From: GCA-2720975 sp964467985 | GTDB lineage: Bacteria; Planctomycetota; UBA1135; GCA-002686595 | Assembly (NCBI GenBank): GCA_964467985.1 | Contig: CAYXTP010000008.1 | Location: 154,668-218,667 of the forward strand | Length of the DNA: 64,000 nt | Reading direction: 5' to 3' | Shown: in pieces, positions 35,984 through 48,264 of the stretch | Position numbering within the stretch: position 1 is the stretch's first letter | How the letters are laid out: the number at the start of each line of letters is the position of its first letter | Program-made: the position numbers and the translations under genes | The notes under the pieces: model-generated | The model's database searches: none | What the model saw: only the letters and a program-made list of their open reading frames with translations | Told to the model about the DNA's origin: nothing

Positions 35984-36190
35984 CTAGAAGTCCTCACGCT
36001 CGAAGACTTCCATTCCACCTTCACCACCCTTGGTGAATCCGTAGTGGGTGGATTCCTTCTCATTGATGCGGTGCGGACGGGTGAGGGCGCCTGAGCGGGG
36101 GTCGCGTTGCACGGCCTGGCCGTTCAAAGCCAGGTGCGAGCGGCGCTTGCGCTTTTGAGTCTTGGAGATGCGTCGCTTGGGGTGTGCCAT
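35984..36190 (-). CDS. rpmF: 50S ribosomal protein L32
   Basis: 68 residues from the ATG at 36190, starting MAHPKRRISKTQKRKRRSH, the typical L32 N-terminus. The C-terminal half has no CxxC pair, so it is the zinc-free form. Upstream of plsX, as in many bacteria, but without the usual YceD/DUF177 gene before it. Confidence 0.93.
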   Translation of the reverse strand: MAHPKRRISKTQKRKRRSHLALNGQAVQRDPRSGALTRPHRINEKESTHYGFTKGGEGGMEVFEREDF

Positions 36191-36299
36191 GGGGTGGAAA
36201 CAGGTTGGCCCAGAGGGGCTCGGGAGCGTTGCGGACGGAATTCGAGGGAAGAGGCTAGTGCCCGATCGAGGGACTGTCAACGCGGACTCGACGGGGCTC

Positions 36300-39002
<2,703 letters not shown>

Positions 39003-39150
39003 GGATTCAGTTGGCTGTTCTCGATCAGGGCTCGCTGTCGCTGCCGTGATCATGGCCCCCTCCTACCCGCCTGGGAAGGGAGCTGTGCAGGGAGTCGGGC
39101 GCCAGCTTGGTCGGTTGGGCGCGGCGCACCCGGTTGCCGTCCAAACGGGA

Positions 39151-39182
39151 GCTCCCCCGGACCCATTCGGAGCCGGGGGAGC
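39151..39182 (-). terminator. GC-rich hairpin after recA
   Basis: A perfect 10-bp inverted repeat (39151-39160 with 39173-39182) with a 12-base loop lies about 50 bases downstream of the recA stop on the minus strand. It lacks a U-tract, like the hairpins near the HEAT genes. Confidence 0.5.
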
Positions 39183-39230
39183 GCCTGTCACAAGCAGACG
39201 CCCGCGCGGGCGCCTTGCCTTGTTTCAGCC

Positions 39231-40430
39231 CTAGGCCCCGGCCGGGGTGCTCGGCTGCGTAGAGGCCTTGGGGCTGGACCCAGTGGCTCCTGCTTGGGCG
39301 GTCCGATCCGCTGTAGCGGCCTTCGAATCTGCTTGGGCTTCGGGTTCCGCCGGCTTGGGCGCGAGTTTGGCTCGCACCGCATCTTCGATGACCGCGGCGA
39401 TGTCTGGATTGTCCATTAGGAAGCGGCGGGTGCGCTCCATGCCCTGTCCTAGGCGGATCTCACCGTCGGTAGGATGTTTCATGGAGTACCAGGTACCGGA
39501 CTTCACGACAATGCCTGCACTCTGACCCAGGTCAACCAACTCACCTTCCTTGCTGATGCCCCGGTTGAACAGGATGTCGAATTCCACCTTGCGGAAGGGC
39601 GGCGCGATCTTGTTCTTGACCACCGTCACTTTGGTGCGGTTGCCCACCACGAGATCTCCATCTTTCAACTGTCCAATACGCCGGATGTCCAGCCGCACTG
39701 AGGAGTAGAACTTCAGCGCCCGTCCACCGGTGGTGGTCTCGGGGGAGCCGAACATGACGCCGATTTTCTCACGGATCTGGTTGATGAAAATCACCAGGCA
39801 CTTGGAGCGTGCGATGGCTCCTGTGAGTTTGCGCATGCCTTGACTCATCAGGCGTGCGTGCAGGCCGACAAAGCTGTCGCCCATCTCACCTTCGATTTCC
39901 GCCCGCGGTACCAGCGCTGCCACCGAGTCGACGACGACCACGTCCACCGCATTCGAGCGCACCAGAGTCTCGACGATTTCCAGACCCTGCTCGCCCGTGT
40001 CCGGTTGACTGACCAGCAGATCGTCCAAGCGCACACCCAATTTGCGGGCGTAGCCGGGGTCGAGTGCGTGCTCGGCGTCGACAAAAGCACAGATGCCGCC
40101 CTCGCGCTGGGCTGAGGCAGCCACGTGCAGTGCCAGGGTGGTCTTGCCGGAACTCTCCGGCCCATAAATCTCAACCACGCGACCCTTGGGCAAGCCCTTG
40201 CCTCCGAGGGCCATGTCGAGGTTGATGGACCCGGTCTGGATGCCCTGGATCTCAGCAATCAGGCCGCCAGCCGAACCCAAGCGCATGATCGAACCCTTGC
40301 CGTAGCTGCGTTCGATCTCGTCCATGGCAGCCAGCACAGCCTTGTCTCGGGCGGCGGCGTTGGCAGGCCTTTCTGTGGAGTTTTGATTGCTGGCCTTGGA
40401 CGGCGCAGCCTTGGAGCCTTTCTTTCTCAT
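39231..40430 (-). CDS. recA: Recombinase RecA
   Basis: 399 residues from the ATG at 40430, with AGGA four bases before it. Strand-exchange ATPase for recombination and SOS. Walker A GPESSGKTTLALH, IVETLVRSNAVDVVVVDSVA and LMSQGMRKLTGAIARS are intact. It carries a 40-residue basic N-terminal extension (RKKGSKAAPSKASNQ) and an Ala/Thr/Pro-rich tail after the usual C-terminus. No LexA-type palindrome was recognised in the 187 bases upstream. Confidence 0.97.
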   Translation of the reverse strand: MRKKGSKAAPSKASNQNSTERPANAAARDKAVLAAMDEIERSYGKGSIMRLGSAGGLIAEIQGIQTGSINLDMALGGKGLPKGRVVEIYGPESSGKTTLALHVAASAQREGGICAFVDAEHALDPGYARKLGVRLDDLLVSQPDTGEQGLEIVETLVRSNAVDVVVVDSVAALVPRAEIEGEMGDSFVGLHARLMSQGMRKLTGAIARSKCLVIFINQIREKIGVMFGSPETTTGGRALKFYSSVRLDIRRIGQLKDGDLVVGNRTKVTVVKNKIAPPFRKVEFDILFNRGISKEGELVDLGQSAGIVVKSGTWYSMKHPTDGEIRLGQGMERTRRFLMDNPDIAAVIEDAVRAKLAPKPAEPEAQADSKAATADRTAQAGATGSSPKASTQPSTPAGA

Positions 40431-40587
40431 TGTCCTAATCTCTTCTGGGGTTTTGGCGCCGTGTGCCTGCACGCTGCCAGGTCTCGCAAGGCCTTCTGCC
40501 CAAAGCATAGTGCTCCGGGGGGGCCGGTGGAAGGACGCACTCCAACCCCCGGCGGTCTCACCTCACGAACGCAGAAATCGCGTTCCC

Positions 40588-40610
40588 AAAAAAGGGAATG
40601 GCTTCATTCC
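40588..40610 (-). terminator. Intrinsic terminator after the PfkB kinase gene
   Basis: On the minus strand a 6-bp stem GGAATG/CATTCC with loop AAGC is followed by C and six T. It starts 8 bases after the stop at 40618, a canonical rho-independent layout. A second small hairpin (GAACGC/GCGTTC) lies just beyond. Confidence 0.75.
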
Positions 40611-40617
40611 GCGAGCT

Positions 40618-41517
40618 TCAGACGGTGAGGATGGCGAGCAGTTGCTCGTAGCGCCCCTGCAGGTCCTGCTCGTCCCGACGACCGAGATCGTCCAGGGAGA
40701 AACCCTGCACGCAATAACTGGCCGTGACGGTTCCACGCAACATGGCTTGTTTCAGCACTCCATGATCGGTGCTGTTGGCCTTGGCGATGGCTCCCATGAA
40801 TCCGCCGGCAAACGAGTCCCCAGCCCCGGTGGGGTCCACCACCTGGGTCACCGGGAAGGCGGGCAAGGCGAAGTGCAGGCCTTCGCCCAGTAGGAACGCA
40901 CCGTGCTCACCTTTCTTCAAGATCACGTAGCGTGGACCCATCTCAAGCACCTTCTCCGCCGCCAGGTGCAGGTTGTCGAGCCCCGTCAGCATGCGCGCTT
41001 CCTCATCGTTCAGGATCAGCCCATCGACGTGGGTTAGGAGCTCCAGCAGATCGTCGCGCGCAATGTCGATCCACAGGTTCATCGTATCCGCCACGGAGAA
41101 GCGCGCGCCGGGCACCTGCTTGAGGCCCTTGAGCTGGACCGCAGGATGGGCGTTGGCCAGAAAGACGTAGGGCGAATCGGTGAACGACGAGGGGACCTTG
41201 GGGTCAAAGTGCTCGAAGACGTTGAGGTCCGTGAAGGTGGTGTGGCGCGTGTTCCAGTCGGCTTCGTAGCGCCCGCCCCACGCGAAGGTCTTGCCTTCCG
41301 CGAACTCGATACCCGTACAGTCGACGCCGCGCCGGACCAGATCGTCCAAGTGTTGCTGTTCGAAGTCGTCGCCCACGACGCCGACCAGCCGCGGCGTGCA
41401 ACTATTGGCTGCGGCTACGGAGAAGTACACGGCGGACCCGCCCAGGGCGCGATCACGCGAATCGTGAGCCGTTTCGACTGTGTCGTAGGCCACGGAGCCG
41501 ATAACGAGGAGGGACAT
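40618..41517 (-). CDS. PfkB-family carbohydrate/nucleoside kinase
   Basis: 299 residues. The anion-hole and catalytic Asp lie in DPTGAGDSFAGGFMG (family motif 2), and the N-terminal GGSAVYFSVAAA fits motif 1. The substrate (sugar, nucleoside or sugar phosphate) cannot be assigned. It is followed by an intrinsic terminator, so it is probably its own transcript or ends a short operon. Confidence 0.9.
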   Translation of the reverse strand: MSLLVIGSVAYDTVETAHDSRDRALGGSAVYFSVAAANSCTPRLVGVVGDDFEQQHLDDLVRRGVDCTGIEFAEGKTFAWGGRYEADWNTRHTTFTDLNVFEHFDPKVPSSFTDSPYVFLANAHPAVQLKGLKQVPGARFSVADTMNLWIDIARDDLLELLTHVDGLILNDEEARMLTGLDNLHLAAEKVLEMGPRYVILKKGEHGAFLLGEGLHFALPAFPVTQVVDPTGAGDSFAGGFMGAIAKANSTDHGVLKQAMLRGTVTASYCVQGFSLDDLGRRDEQDLQGRYEQLLAILTV

Positions 41518-41605
41518 GGCAGGCGCTGGGGTAGGAAGGTGGTGTCAAGCTTAAACTAGGGATCTGGAAGACCGCGCGACATTGAACCGCTCTGCGCTGA
41601 CCCGG

Positions 41606-42904
41606 TCAATCGCCTGCGGCGGCGGCCTGCTGCCCAGCGCGAAACTCAGCCATGAGCGCGCCGCCACCCGGCAAGATCAGAGCCAGCCCACCCATCAGCC
41701 CCGCGGCCATCATCACGAGTCGGTAGGTGAAGCTGCTCGCCACACCAAGCATGTATAAGGACCCTGCCCGTTCGAAGAGACTACCGAACAGCACCTCTCC
41801 CACTCCCAGCCCGCCCGGAGAGATCGGAACAGCCGTCAGCGTGTTGGCCACGGTGCAAACGCACAGAAAGTCGTGGAAACTGAGTTCCGACCCGAATGAG
41901 CGGCCAAGGTAGTAGACCGCAGCCGTGGCTGAAACGTGATTGAGCAGGGAAAACACGAGGGCGAACAGCAGGCCACCCGGGCGCACCAGGATGGAGCGGA
42001 TGTTGGAGTCCAGCTGCAGCAGGCGCCGCCCCTGGGGCATCTTGGATAGCAAGCGCTCAACCCGCAGAAGTCGGCGCAGTCCTCCGTGGGCAAAGGCGAC
42101 CAAGCCAGTGATCATCGCCAAGGCGGCACCCACGGTCCAGGGCAACAGAAATGCGAAGCGCTCATCGGCGGTGGCCACAGCGGCACTCGCCAGCAGGGCC
42201 ATGGCGACCAAGCCGATCAGGCGATCCATGATCACCGAAACGAGGGCTCCCGAGCGCCGCTCCGGGTGTTGGCGAACGACGACGTAAGCCCGAGCCAGGT
42301 CGCCACCAGTCGATCCGGGCAAGACGGTGTTGAAGAACAGCCCCACGAACGTCAGGCGCAAACAGGTGATCCAGGGAGTCGGGCAACCCGACATCGCTAG
42401 CAGCCGCCACCAGCGGGTCACGATGGCGAGCACGCAAAGCAGGACAAAGCCAAAGGCGCGTGTGATGCCCAGCGGGTCCAGATGTCGAAAGGCATTGGGC
42501 ATGCCCGGACGCAGGGTGACGGGGAGCGCCAGGCCGGGTTGCACGGGGACCAGGTCCGGTTGTTGCCGGTCGACTTCCGCGAGTCCCCCTCGGTTGGCGT
42601 AAACGGCGCCACCGGAGCGCAAGGCATCAGCCAAGAGAGTCCCTCCCAGCGAGGAGTCTGCAGCCAACGATCCGACTTCGAGGTCAAAAATCGTCCACTC
42701 GCTGCGCCAATCTCCCCGCAGTTTGCCTTCAAGAACCAATTCCGTGGATTCCCCGCCGGCGCCCGCGACGTGCAGGGTCATCTCGTCGGTCCACGGGACT
42801 CTGGACGCGGCCCACCACAGAAGCGAGCCCGCCACCGCGAGTCCCATGAGCCGCAGGAAGGGGTTCCGGGTGGAGGAGTTTTCTTGAACCGGGCCGGCGG
42901 ACAC
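41606..42904 (-). CDS. Lysylphosphatidylglycerol-synthase-like transmembrane protein
   Basis: 432 residues. A single N-terminal membrane helix is followed by a 90-residue beta-like outside region (about 35-130). Then come about seven membrane helices with the family motifs FFNTVLPGSTGGDLARAY, SVIMDRLIGL and AVPISPGGLGVGEV. This is the UPF0104/LPG-synthase membrane domain without the C-terminal synthetase part, so it is likely a flippase or lipid-handling protein rather than an aminoacyl transferase. It is 2 bases upstream of the stop of the next gene, so they are coupled. Confidence 0.8.
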   Translation of the reverse strand: MSAGPVQENSSTRNPFLRLMGLAVAGSLLWWAASRVPWTDEMTLHVAGAGGESTELVLEGKLRGDWRSEWTIFDLEVGSLAADSSLGGTLLADALRSGGAVYANRGGLAEVDRQQPDLVPVQPGLALPVTLRPGMPNAFRHLDPLGITRAFGFVLLCVLAIVTRWWRLLAMSGCPTPWITCLRLTFVGLFFNTVLPGSTGGDLARAYVVVRQHPERRSGALVSVIMDRLIGLVAMALLASAAVATADERFAFLLPWTVGAALAMITGLVAFAHGGLRRLLRVERLLSKMPQGRRLLQLDSNIRSILVRPGGLLFALVFSLLNHVSATAAVYYLGRSFGSELSFHDFLCVCTVANTLTAVPISPGGLGVGEVLFGSLFERAGSLYMLGVASSFTYRLVMMAAGLMGGLALILPGGGALMAEFRAGQQAAAAGD

Positions 42905-42906
42905 AG

Positions 42907-44130
42907 CTAGCGGCTCTGCCCGTCAGTGGGCAAGGAGTCAGCGGAATCGGAGAGTGACGCCGAGGCCGCCTCCCACCACGCCTCCCATTCCTCCTTGCGC
43001 AGTCCACGAGCGCCAGCGCCCGCGATCGCGTTCAGGGTTTGCATGGCCCCAAACCGTGCCCGTTCACTGTAGCCACTGAAGTCATGGGCCACCTGCACGA
43101 GGATAAAGAGCTGACTCATGCGTAGTTGTTCGGGGTCCGTCCCCGGCAGGTCCTTGGGCAATCCATGACTGCGCACCGCATCGAATACGGTCAAGTACAC
43201 CTCTTCGTCTGCGGCTGTCTGGGCCAGCAACCCATAGCGCTGGGTGCGCGTCGCACGGCCATTGCGATCGCGGGCGGGCATCACCAATGCGACGAGCGCT
43301 TCGGCCAGGAATGGCGAACCATAGGCCGTATGGCAAGCACCCCACGCAGCTGCCCGGGCACGGGGTGAAGGATCATTCACACCAAGTGTCAGACACATGG
43401 AAACCAGGTGGTGCTGGAGCTTCAGGGACAGGCCCCGCATGGGGACTCGGCCGGGAGAGTCCGAGGGTGCATTGGCCTCCAGCACCGTGAGCAGCTTCAG
43501 CAGCCGCCAGCCACCGCGCATGTCCAAGGGCAGGGCCGCGCACGCGTCGCAGGCATGGGCGTAGGCTGCGGCCAGGTCGATGGGTTCTTCTCCGACGGGT
43601 TGACCCTCGACGAATAGCCGATGCAAGCGGACGAGTTCGGCCAACGAATCCGCCAACTGTTCAGGGCTGGCCGGCTCGGGAAACTCGAGCTGGGGGCGTT
43701 CGACCTGGAGTCGTCGGGCATGTTGGCCCAGTTCCAGGAAGCAGCGCTCGCGGGCAAGATCTGAGGGACACAGCAGAGAGTAGCGTGCGAATTGGCGCAC
43801 CTGGGTGGCAGCCACCAACGGGTTCTCCGCTCCAGCATCGGATTCAGCCAAGACCAGGAGGTGGTCAAGGGTGACCTCAGTGGGGTTATCGATGGGCTCG
43901 GGATCTTCGTCCATCAGTCCGGTCTTGAGCCAGGGGCCATCCACCATTTGGCTCAGGTGGTATTCAAACTCTCCCTTCAAGGTCCCCGAATAGCGAAACC
44001 CACCATCCTCCCGCAGCAGCTGATCCAAGTTGTGGCTGGCCACCTCGGATCCCATACAGGATGTGAACCCCATGGAGGAGAAGATTGCGACCGCCAAGTG
44101 GCGGAGCGGACGACTTTGGGCGGGCAACAT
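42907..44130 (-). CDS. Putative lipoprotein of unknown function
   Basis: 407 residues from the ATG at 44130 (another ATG at 44160 is in frame). The long open frame continues to 44487 but that part lies inside the tmRNA gene and is rejected. The N-terminus has basic residues, a hydrophobic run HLAVAIFSSMGF and FTSC, an imperfect lipobox. The rest is helical and Leu/Ala/Arg-rich with no catalytic motif. It ends 2 bases before the LPG-synthase-like membrane gene. Confidence 0.6.
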   Translation of the reverse strand: MLPAQSRPLRHLAVAIFSSMGFTSCMGSEVASHNLDQLLREDGGFRYSGTLKGEFEYHLSQMVDGPWLKTGLMDEDPEPIDNPTEVTLDHLLVLAESDAGAENPLVAATQVRQFARYSLLCPSDLARERCFLELGQHARRLQVERPQLEFPEPASPEQLADSLAELVRLHRLFVEGQPVGEEPIDLAAAYAHACDACAALPLDMRGGWRLLKLLTVLEANAPSDSPGRVPMRGLSLKLQHHLVSMCLTLGVNDPSPRARAAAWGACHTAYGSPFLAEALVALVMPARDRNGRATRTQRYGLLAQTAADEEVYLTVFDAVRSHGLPKDLPGTDPEQLRMSQLFILVQVAHDFSGYSERARFGAMQTLNAIAGAGARGLRKEEWEAWWEAASASLSDSADSLPTDGQSR

Positions 44131-44275
44131 GGGCAGAGAATAGCAGCCCGGTAGCGACATAAGTACCACTCGAGTTGGGGATGCCCCTGTCTGGACTGCC
44201 GGCGTGTGGATCATCCCTGCTTGGATAGCCCTGCCTAGACCACCGCCCGTTTTGTTGCGGGTGGCAGCGGGAAGT

Positions 44276-44633
44276 TGGTGGAGGCGGGGGGAGTCGAACC
44301 CCCGTCCCGGAGCCGCCAGGCGTCGGGCGTCTACGTGCGTAGTCTGCGGATAGTGTCTCGTCCCGCCGCCACCCGCGGACGCGCAGGCATTGGGACCAGC
44401 CTCGGAAAAGTCTCGTCGGAACGCCCCGAGGCGCGGTTCTCCGACCAGCCCACTGTTGGCGTTCCCCCACGGCCGTGGGCACTCCACGGAGGAACGGCTA
44501 CCTATTTAACTAGGCAGCGAGAGAAAAGTTGTTGGCAAGTAAAGTTGCCTTCCCGAGAGGATTTCAGGGTGACTCGGGGTCCCAGGCACGCAGCCCAGCG
44601 TCGGTCGAAACCGGTCGAAACCAGTGCGCCCCC
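44276..44633 (-). ncRNA. ssrA: Transfer-messenger RNA (tmRNA)
   Basis: 358 nt on the minus strand. The 5' end GGGGGCG pairs with the 3' CGCCTCC before A-CCA, so CCA is encoded, and the T-arm is GGGGGTTCGACTCCCCC. An in-frame tag ORF runs from a GCA resume codon at 44548 to TAG at 44510 and reads ATLLANNFSLAA, with the usual hydrophobic LAA end for proteolysis. The 5' part contains two tandem copies of GGTTTCGACC. It releases stalled ribosomes with SmpB, whose gene lies 80 bases upstream in the same direction. Confidence 0.95.
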
Positions 44634-44713
44634 ACCAAGGTGCTGAAGAGGCAGTCTAGCCCAGGAGTCGGCATGATTCCATCCGAACCTGCCCAGTCAC
44701 GCTATCGGGGCCC

Positions 44714-45178
44714 CTAGCGCCGGCGCCCCTGGGCGCGGTCCATGTCGCGCTGGGCATCCTTCTCCCGTTGCTTGGCGCGTTTGTCGTGCAGGCGCTTGCC
44801 ACGCGCGAGGGCGATGTTGAGCTTGATCAGTGAGCCCTTGAAGTAGAGGTCCAGGGGCACAATGGTGACGCCCTTCTCGCGCACCGCCTTGGACCAGCGC
44901 TCGATTTGACGGCGCTGGGCCAGCAGTTTGCGTTCGCGCGTGGGTTCGTGGTTGGAGCGATTGCCAAAGGCGTACTCGGGGATGTGCGCCCCCACCAGCC
45001 ACAACTCGCCCCCGCGGATGCGCACGTACGCTTCCTGCAAGGAGCACTGGCCGCCGCGCAGAGACTTGACCTCGGTGCCCTCAAGCTCAACCCCAACCTC
45101 AAGCTCGTCGAGCAGGTTGTAGGTGTGGCGCGCCTTGCGGTTGGCCACGATCGGGCGGATGGGATCGTCGTCGGACAT
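44714..45178 (-). CDS. smpB: SsrA-binding protein
   Basis: 154 residues from the ATG at 45178; the frame is open to 45265 but that would overlap tldD's upstream region and exceed family length. It delivers tmRNA to stalled ribosomes. It shows NRKARHTYNLLDELEVGVEL, GTEVKSLRGGQCSLQEAYV and HIPEYAFGNRSNHEPTRERK, plus the basic C-terminal tail RDMDRAQGRRR. Immediately upstream of ssrA. Confidence 0.96.
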   Translation of the reverse strand: MSDDDPIRPIVANRKARHTYNLLDELEVGVELEGTEVKSLRGGQCSLQEAYVRIRGGELWLVGAHIPEYAFGNRSNHEPTRERKLLAQRRQIERWSKAVREKGVTIVPLDLYFKGSLIKLNIALARGKRLHDKRAKQREKDAQRDMDRAQGRRR

Positions 45179-45230
45179 CGGCCGATCAGTGTACGTGCGG
45201 CGCAGGTTGTACGGTACCATCGCCTGCATC

Positions 45231-46646
45231 ATGCAAACCGATTCCTGCAACGACCCCACGGACATTCTTCAAGAAGCACTCAACGCCGATGGTGGTGAGC
45301 ACGTGGAATTGCGCTTTCACAGTAAGCGCACGCGCTCCATCGCAGTGGAGAAGGGCCGAGTCGATCAGGCTCGGTTGGCGGAACACGCAGGTGTAGGCGT
45401 GCGCGTCCAGTCGGGCGGGGCCCACGGGTTTGCGAGCACGTCCGCCCTGGAAGTGGGCGCGATACGCGAGGCGCTCGACAACGCACGCTCGGCGGCGCGG
45501 GCTTCGGCCCGCAAGGACTCGGTGGGCATTGGGGACTTGCCTCCCGCCGAGTTGGCCCGCGGAGTCTTCGAGGAAGCGGGCTGCCATGAACTCGAGAGGC
45601 GCCCAATCGAAGAGAGTTTGGAGTGGGTCCTGGCCATGGAGGCCCGCACACGCGCGGCCTCGAAGTCCATCCAGTCGGCAGTTTGCCGTTACTCGGAGGT
45701 TTTTGAGGAGAAGGGCATCGTGACCAGCGACGGGGCCAAGGCCTGGACGCGGCTCGTGCGACCGGAGTTCGCCACTTCGGCGGTAGCCTCGAAGGACGGG
45801 GACATCCAGCGCGGGGCCCGCAGCGTCGGGGCCACGGGCGCCTGGGATTGCCTCTTCCGCCGGGCGGACGCCGAGCAATTCAGTGAGGAGGCGGCATCCA
45901 TGGCCGTCAACTTGCTGCGCGCCGGTCAAGTTGCAGGGGGCCGCAAGCGCGTGCTGCTCTCGCCCTCTCTCGTCGGACTGCTGACCCACGAGGCCATCGG
46001 ACACACGGTGGAGGCCGATTTTGTCGCGGCGGGGTCCTGTGCACAGGGCCGGATCGGTGAACAGGTGGCGAGCGAACTGGTGACCCTCTGTGATTCGGGA
46101 GCCAGCGAGTACCTGCCCGGAGCGGGCGGCACGCTCGCTGTGGATGACGAGGGTATCTTGGCCGGACGCACAGAGATCATCCGCGCGGGGGTGCTCAACA
46201 GTTACCTGCACGACCGCCGATCTGCGGCCGAATTCGGCGTCACGCCCACGGGCAACGCGCGTGCCTGGGAGTACGACGATGCGCCCTTGATCCGCATGCG
46301 CAACACCTACATCGAGCCGGGCACGAGTTCCTTGGAGGAGATGATCGCGGAGACCGCAGACGGCCTGATGTTGGATGGCCCCAAGAACGGCCAGGCGGAC
46401 GCCAACGGCGAGTTCATGTTCGGCACCTTGCAAGCCTGGCCCATCGTGAACGGCAAGCGTGGAGACCTGTTGCGTGGCACGAATATCTCGGGCACAGCCT
46501 TCGACGTGCTGCGCAGCGTGAGCGCGGTGGGCAAGGACTTCGAATGGGACCTGGGGTCCGGCCATTGCGGAAAGGGGCAGCCCATGAAGGTCGATGCGGG
46601 TGGTCCATGGGTCGCCTGCGAGGTGCTGGTGGGAGGTCAGGTCTAA
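45231..46646 (+). CDS. tldD: Metalloprotease TldD
   Basis: 471 residues from the ATG at 45231. Catalytic partner of the TldD/TldE peptidase that degrades or matures peptides. The zinc motif HEAIGHTVEADFV (HExxxH) is intact, and the C-terminal zinc-ligand region (ISGTAFDVLRSVSAVG) and GMGQCG-like GSGHCGKGQP are present. TAA and the next ATG share one base, so tldE is translationally coupled. No modified-peptide cluster is seen near it. Confidence 0.95.
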   Translation: MQTDSCNDPTDILQEALNADGGEHVELRFHSKRTRSIAVEKGRVDQARLAEHAGVGVRVQSGGAHGFASTSALEVGAIREALDNARSAARASARKDSVGIGDLPPAELARGVFEEAGCHELERRPIEESLEWVLAMEARTRAASKSIQSAVCRYSEVFEEKGIVTSDGAKAWTRLVRPEFATSAVASKDGDIQRGARSVGATGAWDCLFRRADAEQFSEEAASMAVNLLRAGQVAGGRKRVLLSPSLVGLLTHEAIGHTVEADFVAAGSCAQGRIGEQVASELVTLCDSGASEYLPGAGGTLAVDDEGILAGRTEIIRAGVLNSYLHDRRSAAEFGVTPTGNARAWEYDDAPLIRMRNTYIEPGTSSLEEMIAETADGLMLDGPKNGQADANGEFMFGTLQAWPIVNGKRGDLLRGTNISGTAFDVLRSVSAVGKDFEWDLGSGHCGKGQPMKVDAGGPWVACEVLVGGQV

Positions 46647-48046
46647 TGGCCCATTCCACACAGGCCTCCGAGGTGCGATTCGATGGCCAGGCTGCCCAGG
46701 AGGATCAAAGTTCGCACGCCGAAGCGCTCATGCGTGCCGCACTGAATGCGGGCGCCGGCGAGGCGGAGGCCGTGGCTCAGGGATCCCAGATTATCTCCGT
46801 GCGATTCGAAGGGGAGGAGCTGAAGTTGACCTCCGCCGACTTCGGATCGGCCCTGGGCTTGCGTGTGTTGCACGACCGCCGGATGGGGTTTGCGTCCACG
46901 AATCAGGTGGGAACAGAGGCGCGCGAGCGCACGGCCCAGGGTGCGTTGGGCCTGGCCAAGTGCTCGCCCGCCGACCCGGCGAACGTGTTGCCCGATTGCC
47001 ACCCGGTCACCCGCGATGTCCAGGCCTGCGACGACGCCCTGAGCGACATGCCCGTGGAGGCCGTCGTGGGGCGCGCCCGCGACCTGGTGGCGCGTACCCT
47101 GGCCGTGGATCCGCGCCTGCGCTTGGATTCCTGCGAGGTCGTCTTGCGGCGAGGAGCTGGGGCCGTGCACTCATCGGCGGGTGTGGAGGCGAGTGCGTCA
47201 TCCACGTCGATGTCCCTGTCGTTGTTCGGGATGGCCGTGGACGGAGACGACGTGGGTGGTTTCGACTACTGGGGCGGCCACGCACTCGATGTGCCCAGTT
47301 TTGAGTTGCTGGCTGAGGAGTCCATCACTCACTTCAGTCGCGCCGCGCTTGGGAACCTCAATGCCCAGGCCTCGGAGAGCTACACCGGACCCGTCCTCTT
47401 CTCCCCTTCCGCGTTCATGGACGTGTTCATCCAGCCCCTGGTTTCAGCCGCCAGCGCCATCGCGGTTCAACGCGGCCGCAGCAGCCTGGCAGGCAAGCTG
47501 GGGCAAGTCATCGCCGCGGACATGCTGAACGTCACCGACGACCCCACCGATCGCGGACTGATGGGCCTGTGTGCGTTCGATCGCGAGGGCGTCCCCACGC
47601 AGCCCTTTGACGTGATCAACCAGGGCGTCCTGCAGGCCTATCTTTACAACGGCTATGCGGCTGCGGTGGATGGAGTGTCCTCCACCGGTCATGCCAGTGG
47701 CGGAGCGCGGTCCGTACCCGGCCTGGGTGCTCACGGCTTGTGTGTTGGCGCGGGTCAGGGCGGGCGCAGCGCTGACATGCTGAAGCACCTTGATCGTGGC
47801 CTGCTCGTCGGTCGCTTCTCGGGGTCGGTCGATCCGGCTTCGGGCGACTTTTCCGGAGTGGCCAAATCCAGTCGCTGGGTAGAGGCCGGGGCGGTGGTGC
47901 GCCCAGTGCGCGAGACTCTGTTCGGGGGCAACCTCTTTGACCTCCTGCCTCAGCTCCTGCAACTTTCCTCTGAGGCTGAGAGCGTCATGGGATCGGCGCG
48001 GGCGCCCTGGGCTCTCGTGGATGGTCTGTCCGTGACAGCCGGCTAG
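46646..48046 (+). CDS. tldE: TldE/PmbA-family protein
   Basis: 466 residues. Non-catalytic partner of TldD. It has the same domain layout (RRMGFASTNQ, LFSPSAFMDVFIQPL, RWVEAGAVVRPV) but lacks the HExxxH motif, as usual for TldE. It starts one base inside the tldD stop. Downstream, after about 68 bases, is tRNA-Leu. Confidence 0.94.
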   Translation: MAHSTQASEVRFDGQAAQEDQSSHAEALMRAALNAGAGEAEAVAQGSQIISVRFEGEELKLTSADFGSALGLRVLHDRRMGFASTNQVGTEARERTAQGALGLAKCSPADPANVLPDCHPVTRDVQACDDALSDMPVEAVVGRARDLVARTLAVDPRLRLDSCEVVLRRGAGAVHSSAGVEASASSTSMSLSLFGMAVDGDDVGGFDYWGGHALDVPSFELLAEESITHFSRAALGNLNAQASESYTGPVLFSPSAFMDVFIQPLVSAASAIAVQRGRSSLAGKLGQVIAADMLNVTDDPTDRGLMGLCAFDREGVPTQPFDVINQGVLQAYLYNGYAAAVDGVSSTGHASGGARSVPGLGAHGLCVGAGQGGRSADMLKHLDRGLLVGRFSGSVDPASGDFSGVAKSSRWVEAGAVVRPVRETLFGGNLFDLLPQLLQLSSEAESVMGSARAPWALVDGLSVTAG

Positions 48047-48114
48047 GCTGTTCGATTGGGCGCAGGGGTTGACCCGGGCGCCCAGGCTCACGTACCTTCC
48101 CGCCCTTGCACCCG

Positions 48115-48202
48115 GCCCGGGTGGCGGAATTGGTAGACGCGCATGGTTCAGGTCCATGTTCCCGCTAAGGGAGTGGGGGTTCGACTCCCCCCTCGGGCAC
48201 CA
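48115..48202 (+). tRNA. tRNA-Leu (CAG)
   Basis: 88 nt with encoded CCA. Acceptor GCCCGGG pairs with CTCGGGC (one G-U). The anticodon loop TTCAGGT gives CAG, the T-arm is GGGGGTTCGACTCCCCC and the variable arm is long. Confidence 0.97.
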
Positions 48203-48264
48203 TCCACCGCAGCATCCACGTCTGGGGAGCATGCAGCTGCCCGGGATCGCGTGCCGATCAAGAG

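Noticed and set aside
40431..40520. LexA/SOS box before recA
   Set aside because: No palindrome of the known LexA types was found upstream of the start.
44131..44487. N-terminal extension of the lipoprotein frame
   Set aside because: It runs through the tmRNA gene; the signal sequence begins at the ATG at 44130.
45186..46661. 491-codon minus-strand frame
   Set aside because: Antisense shadow of tldD.
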